7,659 bases of DNA. Source: an uncultured Eubacteriales bacterium (GTDB lineage: Bacteria; Bacillota; Clostridia; Monoglobales; Monoglobaceae). Position 1 is the stretch's first letter. Each line of letters starts with the position of its first letter. Below, piece after piece: positions 1 through 5,624 of this stretch. The position numbers were made by a program, and so were the translations under genes. The stretch lies in assembly GCA_905205855.1 (NCBI GenBank), contig CAJLFL010000087.1:1-7659 (forward strand), given 5' to 3'. A model generated the notes under the pieces. That model was not told the origin of the DNA and made no database searches. It saw nothing but the letters and a program-made list of their open reading frames with translations.

Positions 1-39
1 GGCTCTGTTATTCTTTTAAGCCGTGAAAAAGAAAACTGA
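1..39 (+). CDS. Possible C-terminal tail of an upstream gene (partial)
   Basis: Frame 1 is open from the first base and ends at TGA 37-39, giving a 12-residue tail (GSVILLSREKEN). It ends 19 bases before the start codon of the next gene, a spacing typical of an operon, and no promoter is visible between them. Twelve residues are too few to identify a family, and an open frame this short can occur by chance. Confidence 0.25.
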   Translation, partial: GSVILLSREKEN

Positions 40-43
40 TATT

Positions 44-51
44 AGGAGGGG
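44..51 (+). promoter_or_regulatory. Ribosome binding site of the serine hydrolase gene
   Basis: AGGAGGGG at 44-51 stands 7 bases before ATG 59-61. This strong site shows that translation was meant to start at 59, upstream of the amber codon. The internal ATG at 164 has no comparable purine-rich sequence in front of it. Confidence 0.8.
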
Positions 52-58
52 AACATTT

Positions 59-1567
59 ATGAATCATATTACGCCTGAGCAGGCAGGAATCTCGTCCGAT
101 GCGATACTGCAATTTATACAGCTGCTGGAGGAAAAGTAGCTTTCAACACATAATTTAATTTTCATGAAGGGAAACAACGTCTTTTTTGAAAAATACTGGG
201 CGTCGTTTCACAAGGATTTTCTGCATCGTATGTATTCGGTCAGCAAAAGTTTTGTTTCCATTGCTGTCGTATTTGCGGAGCAGGACGGTTTTTTATCGCT
301 TGATGATAAAATCAGCAAATATTTTCCGGAGGAAACCAAAAACCTTACCGATGAAAATATGCTAAACCAGACCATCCGCCATATGCTGATGATGAGCACC
401 GCCAAGCCGGCAGAATACTGGTTTGATGCACGCACGGATGACCGCGTACGTTTCTACTTTGAAAATAAAGCGGAAAACAGCCGTCCGTCCGGCACGGTCT
501 ATGAATACGACAGTCCGGGTTCTTTTGTCCTGTGTGCGCTTACAGAAAGGCTTACAGGCAAACCATTTATCGAATATCTGCGCGAAAAGCACTTTGATAA
601 AATCGGAGTTTCAAACGGAATCCACTGTCTGAAGTGTCCCGGCGGACACTCCTGGGGTGATTCCGCTGTACTCTGTACCGCAGAAGATTTGCTTAAAGTT
701 GCACGGTTTACCATGAACAATGGCAGATGGAACGGCAAACAGATTTTGAATGAAAAGTATATTTCCGCAGCCGTATCAAAACAGATTGACAACAATGTTT
801 GGGGAGTAAACGACCACGACAGTCAGGGCTATGGTTATTTATTCTGGAGAACCTATGAAAATTCATATTTCTTTAACGGAATGGGATGTCAATACGCAGT
901 CTGCGTACCCGACAAAGATTTGATAATGGTGTATAACGGAGATAATCAGGGGAAAATTATGGCAAAGAAAATTATTTTTGACGGTTTCTTTTCTATGATT
1001 GCAGACAGAATATCCGATACACCGCTGCCGGAAGACGCGGAGGCTCAAAAAAATCTGGAATCGGCGGTTTCAGACTTAAAGCTTATGGAGGCAAAGGGCG
1101 CCTGCAGCAGCGATTATTCCGAAAAAATTAACGACGTTGAATATGCAATGGGCAAAAACCCCATGGAAATCACAAAAATGCGTGTTGTGCTCGGCACGGA
1201 CAGCGGACGCTTGGAGTATACAAATGCACAGGGGGATAAAACACTTAATTTCGGAATCGGCAAAAATGTTTTTTCAAAATTTCCTCAGTCCGGCTATTCA
1301 AAGGATATAGGCTCTGTACCGTCCGAAGGACACCTGTACGACTGTGCGGCATCTGCTGCATGGATTGAGCCGCACAAGCTCTTTATTAAGGTTCAGATTA
1401 TTGACAAGTATTTCGGAAATCTGAATATAACTCTCGGCTTTGCCGAAAACGGCACTAAGCTTGGTGTATACATGGCAAAATGTGCCGAAGACTTTTTGCA
1501 GGAATACGAAGGCTTTGCTGGCGGCACTGTAAATTGTCCGCAGGGTATTGACATACACAATCCGTAG
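59..1567 (+). pseudogene. Beta-lactamase-family serine hydrolase, interrupted by an in-frame amber codon
   Basis: The full-length frame runs from ATG 59, behind a strong ribosome binding site, to TAG 1565-1567, about 502 codons. Codon 27 (137-139) is TAG. The 26 residues before it (MNHITPEQAGISSDAILQFI and six more) look like the normal start of this family. The frame continues directly past the stop as L-S-T-H-N-L-I-F-M-K-G. A single C-to-T change in a CAG (Gln) codon would explain the stop. No frameshift is needed, and the rest of the gene is intact. TAG also ends this gene, the Hpt gene and the HTH gene, which argues against routine readthrough. The gene is either a recent nonsense pseudogene or carries a base error; a truncated product restarting at 164 is possible but has no good ribosome binding site. 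Confidence 0.8.
164..1567 (+). CDS. Serine hydrolase, class C beta-lactamase-like (body of the interrupted gene)
   Basis: This 467-residue stretch holds the catalytic and C-terminal domains. Numbering from the ATG at 164, S25-V-S-K28 in MYSVSKSF is the Ser-x-x-Lys nucleophile motif. Y-D-S within YEYDSPGSF fits the Tyr-x-Asn/Ser motif. GMGCQYAVCVPDKDLIMVY matches the third conserved region (G-x-G-x-Q ... vPd). From about residue 320 there is a C-terminal beta-rich domain (FGIGKN, AAWIEPHKLFIKVQIIDKYF, FLQEYEGFAGG) often attached to these proteins. The family (Pfam Beta-lactamase, PF00144) includes esterases, D-amino-acid peptidases and penicillin-binding-like enzymes, so antibiotic resistance should not be assumed. 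No signal peptide is visible, so the protein is probably cytoplasmic. Starting at 164 would drop 35 residues of the normal N-terminus. Confidence 0.8.
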   Translation: MKGNNVFFEKYWASFHKDFLHRMYSVSKSFVSIAVVFAEQDGFLSLDDKISKYFPEETKNLTDENMLNQTIRHMLMMSTAKPAEYWFDARTDDRVRFYFENKAENSRPSGTVYEYDSPGSFVLCALTERLTGKPFIEYLREKHFDKIGVSNGIHCLKCPGGHSWGDSAVLCTAEDLLKVARFTMNNGRWNGKQILNEKYISAAVSKQIDNNVWGVNDHDSQGYGYLFWRTYENSYFFNGMGCQYAVCVPDKDLIMVYNGDNQGKIMAKKIIFDGFFSMIADRISDTPLPEDAEAQKNLESAVSDLKLMEAKGACSSDYSEKINDVEYAMGKNPMEITKMRVVLGTDSGRLEYTNAQGDKTLNFGIGKNVFSKFPQSGYSKDIGSVPSEGHLYDCAASAAWIEPHKLFIKVQIIDKYFGNLNITLGFAENGTKLGVYMAKCAEDFLQEYEGFAGGTVNCPQGIDIHNP

Positions 1568-1651
1568 GGGAGGATAGCATCTGCCCGAAATATCGGAATT
1601 TAGTTACATCTTAGGCAAAATCTTGCCGAAAACTTACTTTTTGACAGTCTG

Positions 1652-1675
1652 AAGGGCAGCCGCACGGCTGCCCTT
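1652..1675. terminator. Bidirectional terminator hairpin between converging genes
   Basis: A perfect stem AAGGGCAGCC (1652-1661) pairs with GGCTGCCCTT (1666-1675) around the loop GCAC. It lies between the end of the + strand hydrolase (1567) and the end of the - strand Hpt gene (1679). The T-run is short on both sides, so termination may be moderate, but position and symmetry fit a shared terminator. Confidence 0.75.
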
Positions 1676-1678
1676 ATA

Positions 1679-2023
1679 CTATTTAATTATATCTATTGCA
1701 GAGATTACAGCTTTATATTCCTTTTCAACCAAAGCCGCAAGTCTGTCATCCGGCATTGTATCGGAATTACGCAATGCCTCGGTCAAATCTGATGCAGCGC
1801 TTCCAAGCCGGCTGAATCCGAGGTTAACGGCTATTCCTTTAAGCGTATGCATACAGAGGAACGCTGTTTTTATATCATTTGCCTCCAATGCCTTTTTGCC
1901 GTTTATATAAGATTCATCCTCCTTAAATCTGAGAATAAATTTTCTTATAATATCCCCATTTTGAATTCTGAGCATTACATCATTATAATCTCCGCCTATT
2001 TGGTCATAAAACTCTTTAAGCAT
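1679..2023 (-). CDS. Hpt (histidine phosphotransfer) domain protein
   Basis: This 114-residue protein is a single Hpt four-helix domain. The core motif is M-H59-T-L-K62-G63-I-A-V-N-L-G-F. H59 is the predicted phospho-accepting histidine, followed by the usual small residues and a helix rich in S/A (LGSAASDLTEALR). It is cytoplasmic and has no kinase or receiver domain, so it must take phosphate from, or give it to, another protein. The gene starts 20 bases after the stop of the REC/HD-GYP/GGDEF gene, with a weak GCGGGA ribosome binding site, and ends in TAG just before the shared terminator. The natural partner is the receiver of that upstream protein, although a distant hybrid kinase could also be involved. 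Family assignment is secure; the partner is inferred. Confidence 0.88.
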   Translation of the reverse strand: MLKEFYDQIGGDYNDVMLRIQNGDIIRKFILRFKEDESYINGKKALEANDIKTAFLCMHTLKGIAVNLGFSRLGSAASDLTEALRNSDTMPDDRLAALVEKEYKAVISAIDIIK

Positions 2024-2043
2024 AAAATTTTTCCCGCTTTCGA

Positions 2044-3501
2044 TTATACAGATTTATCTTTTCCCTTATTTTTATACATTTCCTTATCCGCTTCTTCAAT
2101 CGCCCTTGAAAGCGATGCACAGCCGTATGCACCGCCGACGCTGACGCTAAGCTCGATATACGGATATTTTTCGTTTTTTGATGCACTTACATTCCCTTTT
2201 ATTTTTTCCATACAGTCGTAAAACGACAGTTCAGAAATCTTGTTAAATATAATCAGAAATTCATCTCCGCCATAGCGTATCAGAATATCGTTTTCACGCA
2301 CAGCCGCAGCTATGACGTTTGATATAAACTTTAATATCTCATCACCTGCCGGATGACCGTATGTATCGTTTATATGTTTGAAATTATCTATGTCAATCAG
2401 TGCAACAGCGTCTGCCTGCTCATAATTACCTTTAAAATCCTCAAGATATATTCTTGAATACGCATTTGTAATAGCATCACGGTAGAAATCAAGAAACAAA
2501 ACATTTGTTCTGTCCGGAATTCCGGATGTATTATCGGAATTAAAGCTGTCATCCGCATTGAATGCGATTTCAAGCACATAGTCCTTTCCGCCGCAGTTTA
2601 TACACTTTGAAATTACGGAATACATCTTACCATCCATTACTTCAAGCCTTGTCACCCATGATTTGCTGTTTAGCGCATGCATCGAAGAACAATTACTGCA
2701 GCATTCGTTTCTGCCCCAGATACAAAAGCACTTTGTATCGGTTTTTATAATTTCACCGTTTTCAGAAACCTTTAAAACAGAAGCATCTCTCGGATCAACA
2801 ATACGAACAACCTCAAAAATCTTTTTAATCGTTTTGTATATCTGTTTAACCGATTGACCGTTCCTTAAAATATCTCTGAGTCCTGCATTTGTTATCTCAT
2901 CATGAATATCAGTAAACTGTCCCAATGCGGATATATATTTTGTTCCCTTTGCGAGCCATATAGTCCTTGCTGTTATCCTGTGCCATCGATATTCACCGTT
3001 TACCGGCACCAGGGCGTCCATTGTAATATACTTATTCTCCGGCGTGGTTTGATTAAGCTTCTGCCTGAGTCTTGTCCGGTCCTCAGCCGACAAAAGCTCA
3101 ACATCCTCCCCCTCATTCAGATGCAGCACTCTGTGTATTTTAACCGGCTCATACCGGTTCATATATATGACGCGCCTGAGTATTGCGTCATACTCAAACT
3201 GAATACCTCCGCATTGCTGCTGGAAGAACTCCTTTTTTATTTTTTCGGCAGTCAGCAGCCGTCTTGAACGATCATCCAGAGGGAGATTCTTATTATTCAG
3301 CATTTCTCCGGCAAGACGCTGTGCCTCATGCATATAATCATACCTGTTAGGACTTGCATTCATGCAGGCTCCAAGCTGTTTTTCAACATCTTTAAGGCAT
3401 TGAATCAGCAGCGGATTAAACACACCGCATTCGCCGCTGCATATCATATATATGGCACGCTCATGCGAATACGCCTTTTTATAGCATCTGTCACTTGTCA
3501 A
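2044..3501 (-). CDS. C-terminal part: end of HD-GYP, PAS-like, Cys-rich sensor and GGDEF diguanylate cyclase
   Basis: Residues are numbered on the full-length frame. The open frame after the ochre codon really begins at 3615 and includes H263-H264-E and G271-Y272-P273; the first candidate start codon is a TTG at 3501 with no convincing ribosome binding site. After HD-GYP comes a PAS-like domain (about 396-501, FEYDAILRRVIYMN to ALGQFTDIHDE). Next is a PAS-like module (about 525-610) with cysteines C554, C556, C563, C564, C567, C596 and C599. A GGDEF domain (about 625-781) follows, with substrate-site DIDNFKHIND, active-site R-Y-GGDEF (707-711) and the RxxD inhibitory site R698-E-N-D701. GGDEF enzymes make cyclic-di-GMP from two GTP. 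No membrane segments are visible. The cyclase catalytic residues are complete. Confidence 0.82.
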   Translation of the reverse strand: MTSDRCYKKAYSHERAIYMICSGECGVFNPLLIQCLKDVEKQLGACMNASPNRYDYMHEAQRLAGEMLNNKNLPLDDRSRRLLTAEKIKKEFFQQQCGGIQFEYDAILRRVIYMNRYEPVKIHRVLHLNEGEDVELLSAEDRTRLRQKLNQTTPENKYITMDALVPVNGEYRWHRITARTIWLAKGTKYISALGQFTDIHDEITNAGLRDILRNGQSVKQIYKTIKKIFEVVRIVDPRDASVLKVSENGEIIKTDTKCFCIWGRNECCSNCSSMHALNSKSWVTRLEVMDGKMYSVISKCINCGGKDYVLEIAFNADDSFNSDNTSGIPDRTNVLFLDFYRDAITNAYSRIYLEDFKGNYEQADAVALIDIDNFKHINDTYGHPAGDEILKFISNVIAAAVRENDILIRYGGDEFLIIFNKISELSFYDCMEKIKGNVSASKNEKYPYIELSVSVGGAYGCASLSRAIEEADKEMYKNKGKDKSV

Positions 3502-3615
3502 TGCATCATAAACATCCGCAATCGAAACAACCTGTGCCGATATTGGAATCTCATCCCCTTTAAGACCGTCGGGATAGCCGTTTCCGTCACACCGCTCATG
3601 ATGCCAGCGGCATAT

Positions 3616-4389
3616 TTAGTGAGCTATCCTTGCAAGTTTATCGGCGGATAAAACAGGTGCAGTCTTTAATGCTTCATCACCGTATGTGGTATGAGCCTTC
3701 ATAATCTTCCATTCTTCGGGCGTAAGCTTTCCGGGTTTATTTAAAATTTCCTCAGGAATTGCGATTTTACCTATATCATGCAGCGCAGACAAGGTTGTAA
3801 TCAGAGATATATCGTTTTCACTCAGCTTATACCGATCCGTAACATCCGTCAAACGGCGGAGCAGCAAGCTAACTATATTTCGCATATGAAGGGTATGACT
3901 GCCGGATTCGTTATTTCTCAATTCTATTACATGGCTGAATATACTTATCATTGCATTATTGACTTTTTCACGTTCATAAATCTGTTCTTCTACAAGCTGA
4001 ACCAAACGCTTTTGTTTTGAATAAAGCATAAGAGTATTTTCAACACGATGCTGTACCGCCGGTGTCAGAAATGGTCTGCTTATATAGTCATTTGCCCCAA
4101 GCCTATATGCCCTGTCCAAAAACTCAAGATCAATTTCGGCGGACACCACCACTACAGGGATTTCTTCTATCCAGCTGCGCTCGTTCATGATTTCCAGAAC
4201 CTCAAAGCCATTCATACGGGGCATATTTATATCAAGAAGGATTATATCCACCTCAACTCCGCTGCTCAGCATATCAATAAGCTGAACACCGTTTTCTGCA
4301 TACAGATATTCATACCGGTCTCCCAATATATCCGTAAGCAGTTCTCTGTTCATACGCGAATCATCCGTAATCAAAACCTTGTACTTCAT
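3616..4389 (-). CDS. N-terminal part: response regulator receiver plus first half of HD-GYP
   Basis: About 257 residues. The receiver domain is at about 1-125: the acidic pair D9-D10, phospho-acceptor D53 in LLDINMP, S83 in VVVSA, and I-S-R105-P-F, where the usual invariant Lys is Arg. A linker helix of about 30 residues leads into the HD-GYP domain, whose ALH204-D205-IGK motif supplies metal ligands, followed by PEEILNKPGKLT and the HTTYG histidine. HD-GYP enzymes hydrolyse cyclic-di-GMP to GMP or pGpG and use the phosphorylation state of the attached receiver as a switch. As it stands the product lacks the HHE and GYP motifs that lie after the stop, so it should have no phosphodiesterase activity. 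It could still act as a receiver. Confidence 0.8.
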   Translation of the reverse strand: MKYKVLITDDSRMNRELLTDILGDRYEYLYAENGVQLIDMLSSGVEVDIILLDINMPRMNGFEVLEIMNERSWIEEIPVVVVSAEIDLEFLDRAYRLGANDYISRPFLTPAVQHRVENTLMLYSKQKRLVQLVEEQIYEREKVNNAMISIFSHVIELRNNESGSHTLHMRNIVSLLLRRLTDVTDRYKLSENDISLITTLSALHDIGKIAIPEEILNKPGKLTPEEWKIMKAHTTYGDEALKTAPVLSADKLARIAH

Positions 4390-4428
4390 ATGCACATCTC
4401 CGTTTTGGCCTGTCTTTTATCATCTTTA

Positions 4429-4457
4429 ATTATATTATACCCACCGGATAATGTCAA
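4429..4457 (-). promoter_or_regulatory. Consensus SigA promoter of the c-di-GMP/Hpt operon
   Basis: Read on the minus strand, TTGACA (4457-4452), a 17-base spacer and TATAAT (4434-4429) match the vegetative promoter consensus at all twelve positions. Transcription would start near 4422, giving a leader of about 33 bases before ATG 4389. The GGAGA ribosome binding site is at 4401-4397. Confidence 0.85.
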
Positions 4458-4470
4458 TGTAATTTATCCC

Positions 4471-4488
4471 AAAATACCGCGGTATTTT
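4471..4488. promoter_or_regulatory. 18-bp perfect palindrome upstream of the operon promoter
   Basis: AAAATACCGCGGTATTTT is its own reverse complement. It sits 13 bases upstream of the -35 box of the c-di-GMP operon, where activators commonly bind. Its last base overlaps the first base of the insertion sequence. It may be a dimeric operator, or the fold that the insertion sequence targeted. No matching regulator is identifiable in the window. Confidence 0.5.
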
Positions 4489-4514
4489 GTAGGTTTGTCA
4501 ATGATGTGTTACAA
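4488..4514. repeat. IS481 left terminal inverted repeat
   Basis: TGTAGGTTT, a five-mismatch middle, then GATGTGTTACAA. It matches the right end (5584-5610, opposite orientation) at 22 of 27 positions. The inner part contains TGTGTTACA, related to TGTGTTATA motifs found twice in the leader. Confidence 0.85.
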
Positions 4515-4520
4515 AAATTT

Positions 4521-5456
4521 TCAAAAAATTTCACCGTCCTCTAGAAAAGCTTTTATATAATCGGCGGGAGCTTTCCAGTTAAGCGGACGCATAGGAAGCT
4601 TATTGTATTTATAGTTGTATACCTTTAGTTGTTTTGCAAAATCCTCAAAAGAGTAAAATTTATGTGTAGCATAGAAATACTCGTTGTCTTTACGGTGTGA
4701 ACGTTCAACTTTTCCGTTGTGTCTGGGTGTAAACGGACGAATAAGCTTATGATGTATACCGTGTCTTTGCAATGCTTTTTCAAACATCGTTGGGGTTTGC
4801 TTGCCGGCAGAAAGCTTTTTGGTAAATTCCATACCATTATCTGTTTGTACGCACTTTATCGGAAACTTAAAGGCTTTTATCAGATGTTCCAAAAACACCG
4901 CTGATGGATAAGAACTGTGTTCTTCAAAAGCTTCTAAATACCGAAAACGAGAATATTCATCAATAGCAGTGTATTGATAGAATTTTTTGCCTGTCGCATC
5001 ACCAACGATACAGGCAGCAGGTACAACCTTAACATCTATCTGAACTCTTTGCCCCGGATAAAGCATCTTCTCATATGGTTTGGGAACATACTTTGGGTTA
5101 GGTGGTTTAACAGCCATTTGCCCCATTTTGCGGAGAATACGATAAAGACCGGTGATAGAGCGAGAATAACCTCTCTGACGAAGTTTAACCCAAAAGACAA
5201 CTAAACCTGCGTTGGTGTTTCGTTTACGCATATCTGCAATAAGCTTCAGCTCTTCGGGTGTGTGTTCATTGGGGTGGTGATGAGGTCTGTGCGATTTGTC
5301 GGCTAAAGATTGCAGCGTTCCATCATACCGTTTACGCCAACGATAAACATATTGACGGTTTACTTTGTAACGAATTGCAGCTTTAGTTACACCATGTGTT
5401 AAAGAATATTTAATTAATGCTTGCCTAAACCTCATGGTTTGTGTTATAGTATTCAT
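4521..5456 (-). CDS. IS481-family DDE transposase
   Basis: This 311-residue protein has a normal length for the family. An N-terminal helix-turn-helix (about residues 8-45, ALIKYSLTHGVTKAAIRYKV to YVYRWRKRY) recognises the element's ends. It is followed by a basic linker (DKSHRPHHHP). The integrase catalytic core carries the acidic triad D141 (VQIDVK), D206 (VQTDNGMEF) and E251 (RHNGKVERSHRKDNE), with about 44 residues between the last two. It cuts and rejoins the IS ends using metal ions. Translation starts at ATG 5456 behind AGAAGG (5471-5466), 9 bases away. There is no programmed frameshift, and all catalytic residues are present. Confidence 0.92.
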   Translation of the reverse strand: MNTITQTMRFRQALIKYSLTHGVTKAAIRYKVNRQYVYRWRKRYDGTLQSLADKSHRPHHHPNEHTPEELKLIADMRKRNTNAGLVVFWVKLRQRGYSRSITGLYRILRKMGQMAVKPPNPKYVPKPYEKMLYPGQRVQIDVKVVPAACIVGDATGKKFYQYTAIDEYSRFRYLEAFEEHSSYPSAVFLEHLIKAFKFPIKCVQTDNGMEFTKKLSAGKQTPTMFEKALQRHGIHHKLIRPFTPRHNGKVERSHRKDNEYFYATHKFYSFEDFAKQLKVYNYKYNKLPMRPLNWKAPADYIKAFLEDGEIF

Positions 5457-5509
5457 GTACGGAAACCTTCTTTCGTGATAGTTTTGGGTGGTATCTTAAC
5501 TATAACACA
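5440..5509. repeat. Second inverted repeat interleaved with the RBS-masking stem
   Basis: TGTGTTATAGT (5440-5450) and its exact complement ACTATAACACA (5499-5509) form an 11-bp inverted repeat. One arm overlaps the candidate -10 box and the other covers codons 3-6 of the transposase. Each arm is 7 bases from the corresponding arm of the 5458-5468 / 5517-5527 repeat, and the two repeats interleave. Confidence 0.7.
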
Positions 5510-5527
5510 TTTTTGCAGGTTTCCGTA
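5458..5527 (-). promoter_or_regulatory. RBS-masking stem of the transposase gene
   Basis: TACGGAAACCT read at 5527-5517 (minus strand) pairs perfectly over 11 bp with AGGTTTCCGTA at 5468-5458, which includes the AGG of the ribosome binding site. The candidate -10 box TATAGT (5504-5499) lies between the arms. A transcript from that promoter would start near 5492 and lack the upstream arm, leaving the site free. A transcript entering from outside the IS would contain both arms and mask the site. This is the logic known from IS10 and IS50; applying it here is an inference, and the -35 box is weak. Confidence 0.6.
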
Positions 5528-5537
5528 TTCTTTTTTA

Positions 5538-5582
5538 CCGAAATATTTTGTTATGAGTTTACCTCGTAACAAAATATCTCGG
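5538..5582. repeat. Long hairpin inside the right end of the IS
   Basis: CCGAAATATTTTGTTATGAG (5538-5557) and CTCGTAACAAAATATCTCGG (5563-5582) are complementary at 18 of 20 positions around a 5-base loop. The stem starts one base inside the right terminal repeat. No T-run follows on either strand, so it does not look like a standard terminator. It may block transcription or translation entering from outside, or serve as a transposase-binding site. Confidence 0.65.
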
Positions 5583-5583
5583 A

Positions 5584-5610
5584 TTGTAACACATCTATTG
5601 TAAACCTACA
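5584..5610. repeat. IS481 right terminal inverted repeat
   Basis: TTGTAACACATC at the inner side and AAACCTACA at the outer edge, the inverted counterpart of 4488-4514. The element ends two bases before the GGGGG ribosome binding site of the next gene. Confidence 0.85.
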
Positions 5611-5624
5611 ACGGGGGTAATTTA

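Larger units (their letters stand above)
2044..4389 (-). pseudogene. REC / HD-GYP / PAS / Cys-rich / GGDEF cyclic-di-GMP protein, split by an in-frame ochre codon
   Basis: One continuous frame of 781 codons runs from ATG 4389 to the TAA at 2044-2046, broken only by TAA at 3618-3616 (codon 258). Residues on both sides join into one HD-GYP domain: the first half ends ...KLARIAH and the second resumes ICRWHHERCDGNGYPDGLKG. The family usually has an acidic residue at this point, so a GAA-to-TAA change fits. The start is placed at ATG 4389 rather than the in-frame ATG 4395, because GGAGA (4401-4397) is 7 bases from the former and only 1 from the latter. No frameshift or other lesion was found. The gene is either a recent nonsense pseudogene or carries a sequence error; if the stop is real, the HD-GYP domain is destroyed and the GGDEF part is not made efficiently. 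Confidence 0.85.
4488..5610 (-). mobile_element. Complete IS481-family insertion sequence, 1123 bp
   Basis: The element is bounded by 27-bp imperfect inverted repeats (4488-4514 and 5584-5610, 22 of 27 identical), both starting TGTAGGTTT at the outer edge. A TGT terminus, about 1.1 kb length and one unshifted DDE transposase gene fit the IS481 family. The transposase stop lies 7 bases from the left repeat. Between the right repeat and the transposase start are about 127 bases of leader, with a promoter and several inverted repeats. I see no target duplication: the left flank ends GTATTT and the right flank begins ACGGGG. The element looks intact and potentially active. Confidence 0.88.

Noticed and set aside
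137..139. Stop-codon recoding (TAG as glutamine or pyrrolysine)
   Set aside because: TAG ends the hydrolase, Hpt and HTH genes normally, and the second interrupted gene uses TAA, so one altered code cannot explain both.
499..795. Minus-strand open frame within the serine hydrolase gene
   Set aside because: It is an antisense shadow of a gene with clear family motifs, and its translation shows no recognisable domain.
1568..1640. Coding extension of the hydrolase past TAG 1565-1567
   Set aside because: The frame meets another TAG about 11 codons later, and the family's usual C-terminus (EYEGFAGG) has already been reached.
3480..3501. Independent translation start for the GGDEF part at TTG 3501
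   Set aside because: The TTG lies within the conserved HD-GYP segment DVYDALTSDR and has no good ribosome binding site; the open frame continues upstream to the ochre codon.
3328..3651. Plus-strand frame spanning the ochre-codon region
   Set aside because: It is antisense to the continuous HD-GYP frame and its translation resembles no family.
4048..4560. 170-residue plus-strand frame opposite the receiver domain
   Set aside because: It runs antisense through the receiver coding region, its promoter and into the IS. Its composition looks non-coding, and the minus strand has a perfect promoter and domain matches.
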